From contig OZ029914.1 in the NCBI GenBank assembly GCA_964023275.1, positions 51,042,530 to 51,106,529 of the forward strand: a stretch of DNA of 64,000 nt. The letters are read 5' to 3'. Positions 55,445-64,000 of the stretch are shown here, piece by piece. Position numbers and translations under genes: made by a program. A model generated the notes under the pieces. It saw nothing but the letters and a program-made list of their open reading frames with translations, did no database searches and was not told the DNA's origin. Source of the DNA: Norana najaformis. Lineage: Eukaryota; Annelida; Clitellata; Crassiclitellata; Hormogastridae. The number at the start of each line of letters is the position of its first letter. Position 1 is the stretch's first letter.

Positions 55445-58400
55445 TCGTTTTCTGTTAGGTTTTACAGCGTAATAAAAGTCCGTTAGCATTTTTAACAATA
55501 AACATTTGTAACCATATTACATTCTATGACAAACAAATTTAGAGTATCACGGTTAGTTTTTCGTGCGGTGGATTTACGTTTCCTTTCTATAATACAATAC
55601 AATACAATACAACTTATATTTGTAACAACTGATATTTATAACAACTTATATTTCTACCGCTCCACTAAATGCCTTCGTTGCCATCGAGGGGTGGAGCTCA
55701 AAAGCAGTGGCACTGTTTGTTGCCGGGAAGGATGCACGGGCAGTTGGCGATGGGAGAAGGCGTGCATTCGCCACCGAAGAAGAAGCCTAGATCCACGCAA
55801 TGATCCCAACAGCTGGACCACAAAATTCGTGTTAGATGATCGGTGACGGGCGAACGTCAACTCCAATCCTCGTAGCATCCTTTGCATATATGCGCAACTG
55901 CGCACACAATCTCCGATGACTGTCAGAGCACAATCGGACGTTGTCGACGTCGTTGATATATCCCGTATGGTGGTAGCTGAACGTAGCAGAAACAGACCAA
56001 TGCATCATACATTATTTCTTTCAGACCAATCGTTCAATAGTGGCTATACGTGCAATTAGTGTACCTTTTTCTGACGACTTATTAATTATTTATTAATCTG
56101 ATGCACTTATTATTCGCGCAGTCAGAGTTCGAACCTGAGCCGCCTTGTGTGTTTACTAGCGCTAATATGAACCGACATAAAGGGTAGCAAAGTGTGCATG
56201 GAATTGACCTGATAAAGCTGAGAGGTGAGGGGAAACTTAAGTGGAGGAATACATAATTAGAGATATGGCATCTTGTAATTAGTCAGAAATATGTCATCTC
56301 ATCTCTTCTTGTCAAATTCTCATCGTATGTTCCATGATTTGGTTTGTCTTGTAAGTTATAGGATTTTTATGCGGATGTTTTTTTTTGAGGCAATTTAAAT
56401 ATTTCTTCCTAAGAGTAATATGGAACATATAAAGCAATGCCTTTATCAACCATCAATTGTCTTCCAATTATCCTTCCTTTTTACAGCACAACACTACGTT
56501 ATGCAGTAGAAACAAAGATTATGAAAATAGGCATCAAGATCTTTATCTGCTTTTATTACAAGTACTTACCCGTCAACTAAGATCGAAAAAAATAGCAGAA
56601 AGACATCTGTAGTAGCTTTATCATGACGGTATTTGCTATCTGACTCGTTATTCGGCGAAACTCATATCTTCTTCACTCATTTATTTGTGTCACAACCAGG
56701 AAGGTGTTATCCAATTCAGTCAATCAAAACCGTTTCGCTTGAATGAATTGCAAAGGCTGTTTACTGGAAAATTCATCTGTCCAGTGCAGGTTCTAAAAGC
56801 TCCTCTTACATGGGAAACTTATAAGTGACTTCCCTGTTTAAAAATAACTATCAGAACTAGCCTGACTTTTATGGAGTTCTAAAATGTCAGAGTCGCTATT
56901 TATAGTCATATGTAAGTTGGTGTAAGAAACATTGTTAAAGGAAAAAGTCAGAACATTGGAGATTGACCTGACACAGAATATACGCTGGAGAACAAGAAAA
57001 CGTGTGGATGCTTGTCCAGTCTCTGTTCTGCCTGTGTATTTTTTCAGAAGCCAATCGTATTTCTTAATGGAATTTATTTATATAATAGCTCTGGTGACTA
57101 AGATTTTGAGTCATTTGGTAGTCATCTTTGTGGTAGATTACTCACAGTGCTGGGCTTGTGGGAGGCAAGGATTACTCTAAAAATTGCTAATGCCTTTTTA
57201 GTCATTAACTGGCAATATTTCACAGGGTTTTATAGTCATTGGGGCATTTGAGGACCCAAATCTATTCAATATCCCTAAAATTTCTGAGGACATTTTAGTA
57301 GTCAGTATACTTTTGCCAGTGTTTTTATCTTTTAATGAGTCTAAATAAACTTTTTCAACTTTTTTCCCATACTCACAATGAGCCATATTTCAATGCTGCC
57401 AATATTCCAATGTAGAAAATTAACCTATCATTTTGGAGAGCACCTCGGGCAGGGGGCCAAAGACTCAGTCGGAGGCTTGGCCTGTTTATTCCTTTGGCTA
57501 AATTGCCTTTGCACTGGGATACAGAGGAAGGGGGCCAAACGATTCAACAATATTATGATATGAGCACAGTTTAAGCAGAATATTGTTGGTAACCAAACAG
57601 GTATATGACTAGGCCTACAGCACCTCCGTCTTGATCGAGGGACTGCGACTTACCTAGTTCTCAGGATGAAGCCCTGGCACTTTAAGCACTAGGGGAATGC
57701 AGTCTCTCGACAGTATCTGTCTGTAGTGAGCATGGCTGCATCAACGAACATGAGGCCAGATAGCCATAACAACCCGCATTGCAGATCTGGGGCAAACTTT
57801 CTACATACACCTTATTCATTCAACTCGTGTCATTCCAGATCAATTCAAGGCAGTCAGAAACCGTAGTGTTTTTCTGTCACTGTATACGACAAACTCTTTG
57901 TACGATTAACCTATTCGTACAAACAGAGGCCCAGTTTTCAAATCGGTGGTGTTCCTTTTGCTACATAAATGATGAATAAGGTTGTTATCAAATGTTACGT
58001 GGGGTTGACCGCACATTAAAGTGCGTTGAAGGCTGTGGCTGTCAACATGTATCTTGTCCTTTGTCGTGTATGTCGGTTGCCTAAGAAATCTTTGCTGTTT
58101 GTCTAGGTACAGTTAAGGACGTCCGATCTGCTTGTGGTTTGCACTTCTGTGGAGAATCAGAGCGGAGAATTTCTAAGCCAACGAAGCAGTCTAAGCTGAT
58201 GTTTTTCTGTCAGTGTCGGCCAACAGCGCATGCACTGATCAGTATGAAAAAGGCATGGATGTGGTCCGGTTTGAATGAGGCGATCATAAATTAGAATATG
58301 AAAACCAGAACGCTGTCTCTTCGCTTTTCCTTACAGTACTTCTCTTATCTGAATGCTCTACTGCTCCGATCTGAACCTTTTACCGGGCATTTCGGATCTG

Positions 58401-59380
58401 AACTCTTTACCATAATGTTCTGCTCTGAATCCTTGCAGTACTATTCCGATCTTAACCATTAGCTGACGCAGTTGGCGTCTGGTCCATCTTCTCACCTGAG
58501 ACCGATCCATTTACTAAGTCCCATAGATTGACCCCCCGGGGTGATTTGACGCCCCGCATGGAATTCCATACATTACGTCAAAGGCTAAACGGTTGCACCT
58601 GGGGAGGCCAAAAATCATTCTTGGACCCCAATTTAGCTCAGGAATTTCAGTTGAGATGTGCAAAATTAATAGCATTGGGTCAAGTAAACATCAGTGCTTC
58701 ATAACATCGATAAACAAGGGACCTGAATGTCATGGTCAATCTTCACACATCAGGAGCAAGAGGTCCTGTTTATCCTCTAAGGACTTCAGTTTAGATGCGA
58801 AACATATAGTCATAAACTTAAGAAGCACAAGGATGAAGTGCTTCCACTAGCAAGAGCATAAACTTCTTTGATTTCTGCATTTCAGCTTACAGTCTTCAAT
58901 TTAGAAGAGAAACAATGTCATAATCTTGACTATAGTAGCACAACATCGACAGACAAGACCATCGGTTGGGATGCCGGGTGTGATTCCATGACCAATGCGT
59001 ATTTTGCCAGTAAGGGCTCGTGTCCTTTTGACCAATCTAGCTGTTTACTGTTAAAATGGGGCCAAGAAGAATACGTGGGCTGAGGTTTCCTGGATGTACT
59101 TTATGCTGTGTTTACTTATTTATAGCAAACTAGACCCAGACTCATGACCTGCTGGCCAATCCTTTTATTTCGAGTTAACAAGTGGTCGTATATACTTTCC
59201 AGTCCCTAGTTATCTGGGATTTGAACAACTGCGTATAACAGACCAGGTCTTGGCTTTGAAAGAGCAATTGCTCAGCTTATAGTGAAAAGTAGTGCCTCAA
59301 AAGACGTGATATCACTCACGTTTGAACACAGACCTGGGGCATTTTGGTCCTTTGTGATCGTCAACCCGATCCTCTAATGT
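55445..59380. other. Long gene-poor stretch
   Basis: No gene or mobile element is recognised over about 3.9 kb. ORFs at 55526, 56932, 57378 and 58593 show no domain. The first 20 or so residues of the 56932 ORF are charged and helix-like (EKVRTLEIDL), but no splice partners are visible. Confidence 0.4.
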
Positions 59381-59389
59381 TCTTATGAC

Positions 59390-59850
59390 ACTCCTCAATT
59401 TTTAACAGAAATTAACAAAATCTGTCCAGGAACAGCATTTACTGCAGTAACTCTAAAACAAGTCCTTATCCCCCAGACTTATTATTATTCAGTAAGGTCA
59501 TCTGATTGTCTTTCTCTGGTCATACACGCACCTAAGATTAGAACTCTTCCCGGTGAACGAGGTTTTTCGGTTACTGCACCTAGATTTTGGAACTCCCTCG
59601 CTGTTCGTTCCGCTCAGTCGTTCCTGTCACTTCGTTCTCAACTTAAAACTTACGTTTTTCAAATTCCTTATCCGCCATCCGCCGTAGGCTATCTCTGTGT
59701 CTTATGGCTGATCTTTTGTATGTTGACTTGATTGAGGTTTGGCTTTGGGGTGCTACAGGCTTATGTCTTGTGCATTAGACACCCACAGGAGTGATAGAAG
59801 TTACTAATTTATAATAATAATAATAATAATAAATAATAATAATAATAACA
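59390..59850 (+). mobile_element. CR1/Rex-like LINE 3' fragment
   Basis: Codons for GERGFSVTAPRFWNSLAVRS and FLSLRSQLKTYVFQ are the conserved C-terminal end of CR1/L2/Rex-type reverse transcriptase proteins (cf. AFSVAAPRLWNSLP, from memory). A 3' UTR (GGCTTTGGGGTGC, GTGCATTAGACACC, AGTGATAGAAGTTACTAA) and a TAA-repeat tail (59810-59850) follow. The element is 5'-truncated. Confidence 0.7.
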
Positions 59851-61284
59851 ACAATAGTTTACTTCAGAAGTAGGCCTATGTGTGTACCTTTTATCATTTT
59901 GCTCAGTTTTAGTTTAGAACTTTCAGCAGAGTTCGAGTTCACTTTGAATTGGGCCTATAGTTAACGAACATTTGGATTAAAGCTTATTTTAACAGGCGAC
60001 AATGTGCGAAATGTTTCCTAAATTAGCACACTTATGTTCGGTAAACGTAAGTGGAATGTAAACTTTAACGGTTTCCGCAAATTCTAACAGCGTTTTGATC
60101 CCATTGACAATATAATCGACATTGAAAAAATGAAACACGGTCGTCTATTTGCATTAGAATATTTGGTTTGAATAAATCACAACATTTCCTATCTAACCAC
60201 CGGTGCATCCCTCCTTTTATTAGTTTCTTTAAAACAGCCTGCAGTCACTGCATGCTCTGACGTCTGTACCTTCCCTACAGCAACTTTATATGAGGCACAT
60301 ATGGAAATACTCCATATGGGCTTCATGTGTCCTACATGTGGTTCCATATGGCAGGACATATGAAGCTGATATTCTCATATGAAGCCCATATGAGAATATA
60401 GCCATATTGGTCTCATAAGTACTGCATATGACGTTGTTGTTAGGGTAGCTTACCCCATCCCCAATCTCAAATCGTTGAGGCGGCTTGTTCCGAAATACAC
60501 CACGATTCTTCATACATTTACTCGTTCCAGTGAATACGGACGAACAACAGTGTATACCACGTAGTCTATGTTTCAGCCATATTTAAGTCTTCGTTGGCTA
60601 ACAAGACCATAATTCTGAAGGGAGATAGGAAGACGTCAAAGCAATTACCTATTAAAAGCCTTGCCGCACAGTTGCTCACAATGGCTGTTTACCAAATCGA
60701 TCGACAGATAAAATCAGGCAAATTGGGTGGTGTGCGGCTTCTTTTGTAAGGGACATGAACTACCGTGTTTTTACAATAACATTTCTAGAACTTTGCCCTA
60801 TGTTTATTGAGTTCTAAAAAGATGCTGTTAACTATGGCTGTATAAGTCACTAGTTAATTTTATTCAGTAAAAGACTCGCTTTTTGCCTATTGTTATTAGT
60901 AGTAGGCTTATTGAGTAGAAGAGACTAAGGAAACATGGTTTAGTGTTTTCAAACAAGTTAGGCCTAACATAGTTTAGCCTATTTCGCCCAGTACTAGTAA
61001 TTTCGTAATCCAGTTTCAACTCTAAAATCACAGTTATGAGAATTCAGGTAATTTTTAGTTCTGTCTCTTTATCTGCCAGACCCTTGGATGTAATCGAATC
61101 TATTAATTGCTATAGCATCAGTCGATGGTCGCTTCAAGTGAGGTCGCAGTCCAGAGTCACAAAACCCGCTTTGGAAACAAGGTGGACATCTGATAGGTGA
61201 GGAGAATCAGAAATCAGGACACGGTGCCATAGCAAGTTGAAGCAGATCTCGACCTGGAACCGAACCAGGCCTTACCTACCCACT
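59851..61284. other. Intergenic with MITE and SINE-like tail
   Basis: Apart from the MITE at 60283-60440 and a GCTATAGCATCAGTCGATGG tail near 61108, I see nothing. Confidence 0.4.
60283..60440 (+). mobile_element. CATATG-rich palindromic MITE, copy 2
   Basis: Contains repeated CATATG palindromes. GGAAATACTCCATATGGG...CCTACATGTGG matches the reverse of 38080-38215. Confidence 0.5.
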
Positions 61285-61370
61285 GATTTTGTTTTGACTG
61301 AGCGCTTGCGAATGAGCTGGACCCGCCTTGCAGCTTTTTGAAAAGTCTAGAGAATGCGATTACGATATGC
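61285..61370 (+). mobile_element. L2-like LINE 3' tail
   Basis: TGACTGAGCGCTTGCGAATG, AGCTGGACCCGCCTTGCAGC and a GCGATTACGATA end follow the order of the tails at 39690 and 62340. Confidence 0.5.
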
Positions 61371-61739
61371 CGATGCTAAGAAGATTAAGGCAATAACGCA
61401 GCATAACCACAAAAGATTTTCGATTCCCTTTCTCAATTCTCATCTAAGTAAAACTCGGACCCTCAGTTGGCCTACTTTGCAGAGCTGACACCTATCGATC
61501 GCTTTGTAGAGTGATACTGCACATAATTTTACAGATGACAAGGACCTTCATGCAGAAATGAATATATAAGAGCAAAGAAGATTCACGAAAAGTCTTGGTT
61601 GAATGATTGGCTCTGATTTTACAATCTGGAAAGTCAGAAATAATGCCAAGAGTGAAGTTTGTTGGTTTTCTAATGACCTTTTTGTTCTTACCAGAATACC
61701 ATCTTCCAGTTAACTTAACCATTGACCTACGAAGCCAAA

Positions 61740-61815
61740 CGACACCTGTATATCTGTATGTATGCATGCATGTATGTATGTAGGTATGTATGAATATATG
61801 TATGTATGTATGCAT
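61740..61815. repeat. (ATGT)n microsatellite
   Basis: ATGT/GTAT tetranucleotide units; the His/Thr/Tyr-rich minus-strand ORF is an artefact. Confidence 0.85.
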
Positions 61816-62139
61816 GAATCCTCACGCACATAGGAGCCTTGACGTATGCTTTAACCAATGTGGTTAAGCAAGCCAGCTTTTCCTCAGTTTTAATCTATTT
61901 AAGTAAGTTTTATGCATGTAGTCGTTTTGCGCAATGCAATGTCTGCGTGCTCGTCAGATGCAAATAAAGGCTACTTACATATTTACATAATAAAAGTCAT
62001 TTCATTAGGACTTGAAACGGTCTAAGACTACATTAACTGGACAGATCTGAAGATGAGATATTCATGTTCCTCATGACAGAGTTTTCCATGCTCTGCAACA
62101 CTCTTATGCTTCCAGTCCTTTGGTGCCTCTAGCTCATTT

Positions 62140-62440
62140 GAGCTTGAGTATATCTCAAGTACGAGGAAGCCTCAACATTTCAAGAAACCCCTTCCTCGTC
62201 CATCCAGTCCGCTGCCTTCCCATTTCTCAGCTTAAACACAACCCACCCTAACAGCTCTTTTCCACCTTCTCTCTCTCTAGTCTGGCAACCGGACTTAGAT
62301 CTTAACATGGCGTCTTTGGACAACCCCACTGACTTGACGGAACGCTCGTGAATAAGCTGGTGTCCTGCGCTTAGCTTTTAATAGCGCTGCAGAAATTTGG
62401 AGTTTATGAATACGATTACGATTACCATGCCAGTTCGCGT
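62140..62440 (+). mobile_element. L2-like LINE 3' end
   Basis: SLNTTHPN, VWQPDLDLN and DNPTDLTERS codons, then CGCTCGTGAATAAGCTGGTG, CTGCGCTTAGC and a GATTACGATTACC tail. It is a diverged copy of the 39690-39930 element. Confidence 0.6.
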
Positions 62441-62449
62441 ACAAGTCGT

Positions 62450-62635
62450 GACTTATTTCAGATGTTTAAATCTCGGTCTAGCACGGGCCGTACACGGGGA
62501 CCTTAAATGGAATGGCACCCACTGAAACTGACAGCGGTGGTGAAGGACCTCACCTGATAAATTCATTGGAAAGTTAGCAGGGTCGAAGTCATACGGTCGC
62601 TATAGGAAAATGTATACGTTTACATTTACATTTTT
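62450..62635 (+). repeat. Dispersed repeat family X, copy 4
   Basis: CTTATTTCAGATGTTTAAAT, TACACGGGGACCTTAAATGG, GACAGCGGTGGTGAAGGAC and TTAGCAGGGTCGAAGTC, then CGCTATAGGAAAATG. It is the best-preserved copy. Confidence 0.65.
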
Positions 62636-62829
62636 GAATCGGACTCTGACGAGCGCTTTATAACTGATCTGCCGCCTATCGAATTCTAGAGCATTATCTC
62701 AACACTACATTCGCTATGCTTTCAAAGCTTATCCTTGTATTCCGTGTGATGTAATCGGCCGACATAAAGTGTCAATGACCAGAGTTGTCGATCAGCTGTG
62801 AAGATTTGGGCGCCCAACCATCGTAATCG

Positions 62830-64000
62830 CCCAGCGAATGCTAAGCCGCGGGAACCAGCTTCTTCACAGGCGCTCAGTGAAAATGAAATCGATGGTTCAG
62901 TTCCAAGTCAAGATCCTAGAGTCAGACAGGAAGACAGTCAGACGGTTCCGGTGGACGGTGTTTGGAATTGAACCGGAAAGTGATATAGGCTCTAAGGGGG
63001 AGAGGAAGAATCAGGATAAGATCTATGGAAGAGGAATGTTTTCAGTTCTGAGTGAAAGACCTGCAAGAAATTGCCAGAGCTGAAATGTTGGCGAATTCGT
63101 GTGATGGTTCAGATAATTGTCATAAATCTGGAAGGAGATCATTCCAGATGGTTTTGAAAGTTGTGGCTATGAAGCGATTTCCAAATTTTGAGGATAATCT
63201 GAAGGGAGATGGGAAAAGTGTCAGGTAGGAAGTGGAGCTGGTTGAGCGGAGTGTTTGGATTGTGAATAACGGACGAAGATAGGAGATTTGGGAGGAATGA
63301 GTGTGTAGGTAAATGGTAAGACTTTGTACTCTGTTCCTTCAGGTAGTTTTTAAAAGTGATTTGAGAACAGGAGTGATGTGACTGTGTTTGGGTTTTTGGT
63401 GAGAACACGAGCGAGAGCATTCTCGATAGCTTGAAGGCGGTTTAGTTGGGTCGAGTCTGAGGTAGATAGAAGGATGCGGGATTTTCTTCAGCTGGTCACG
63501 TAGGCCTATAAGTAAGCCTATGAATTTGGTTTGGTTGAGTTCAGGCACAAGAGATTAGATGTCATCCAGGAGGAGATTTGTTTAACCACACGAAGAAGAT
63601 GTTCTATAGAGTTAGTGAAACCGTTCGGAGAGAAGGAAGTTAGGTGCCGTCAACACTGAGGATGCTTTAAGAGTGAACTGAGTGGGGTAATGTAGAGAAT
63701 AAACAGAAAAGGGCCAAGAACGGAGCCTTATGGGACTCAATAAGTGAAAGGACATGATCGGGAAGAGGCTTCCGATGTTTTAAAGCAGAAAGATCGCGAG
63801 GAGAGGTAGGATTACATACAGTGGAGAGAAGTGTCAATAAAAACAAACCAAGTTGAAAGTCTTTGAAGTAAGATGTTGTGATCAGTGGTATTGAAGTCTG
63901 CTGAATACCAAGGAGGCAGAGGCAAAAAACCTGTTGATGAGAGATGACAGTAACAAGCTAGAGAGACATGAGTAGGGTTTCAGCTGGGTGGCGTTTAGTG
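62830..64000 (-). mobile_element. L2-like LINE reverse-transcriptase fragment, runs off right edge
   Basis: On the minus strand from the right edge: SADFNTTDHNILLQRLSTW (block A of L2 reverse transcriptase), then SYLSSRSFCFKTSEASSRS, then V-P-stop-GSVLGPFLFILYITPLSS (the GxPQGSVLGPLLF motif with Gln changed to stop), then ALARVLTK and YKVLPFTYT-type blocks, ending in the L2-type GCGCCTGTGAAGAAGCTGG tail near 62855. Several frame changes and stops show it is dead. The 5' part lies outside the window. Confidence 0.75.

Noticed and set aside
56932-57180. Frame with a helix-like start followed by a hydrophobic stretch, resembling an R-type coiled coil plus TM
   Set aside because: No acceptor/donor pair in phase 1 and no RING or NHL exon nearby.

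Overview
This is animal nuclear DNA: AT-rich, with multi-exon genes on both strands, many microsatellites, tRNA-derived SINEs, LINE tails of two lineages and short DNA transposons. I read it as a marine-invertebrate-type genome from its RING/NHL families and repeat mix, but I cannot name the species. All exon models were built by hand from splice signals and reading-frame phase; none has transcript support here.

Layout: (1) 957-4189 (+), gene A: a secreted protein with two Ig-like domains, a short Thr-rich linker and a Cys-rich C-terminal domain; its first exon lies off the left edge. (2) 5910-20407 (+), three consecutive RING-finger genes (R1, R2, R3), each with a predicted transmembrane segment after the RING part; R1 and R2 end in NHL beta-propellers. 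(3) 21204-23279 (-), M1: secreted, Thr/Asn-rich, mucin-like, with a C-terminal domain homologous to that of gene A. (4) 25432-34961 (+), gene B: a complete six-exon paralog of A, carrying a 2.6-kb DNA transposon in its first intron and a private 21-bp minisatellite coding a Thr/Pro stalk. (5) 39166-43560 (+), two orphan coiled-coil exons followed by R4, a transmembrane coiled-coil NHL protein without a RING. (6) 45240-49106 (-), M2: a secreted mucin-like protein with about 22 copies of a 29-residue repeat and a C-terminal Cys domain that fits the CS-alpha-beta (defensin) signature. (7) 49107-64000, gene-poor, repeat-rich sequence with SINEs, LINE remnants (L2-like and CR1/Rex-like), MITEs and microsatellites.

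The locus interleaves two gene types. One is a family of membrane-anchored TRIM-like E3 ligases predicted to hold the RING in the cytoplasm and the NHL propeller outside. The other is a family of secreted mucin/Ig/Cys-rich proteins built from symmetric phase-1 exons. Tandem duplication, repeat expansion, exon decay and transposon-associated rearrangement all show in the sequence. This suggests a fast-evolving recognition or defence cluster; that functional reading is inference.
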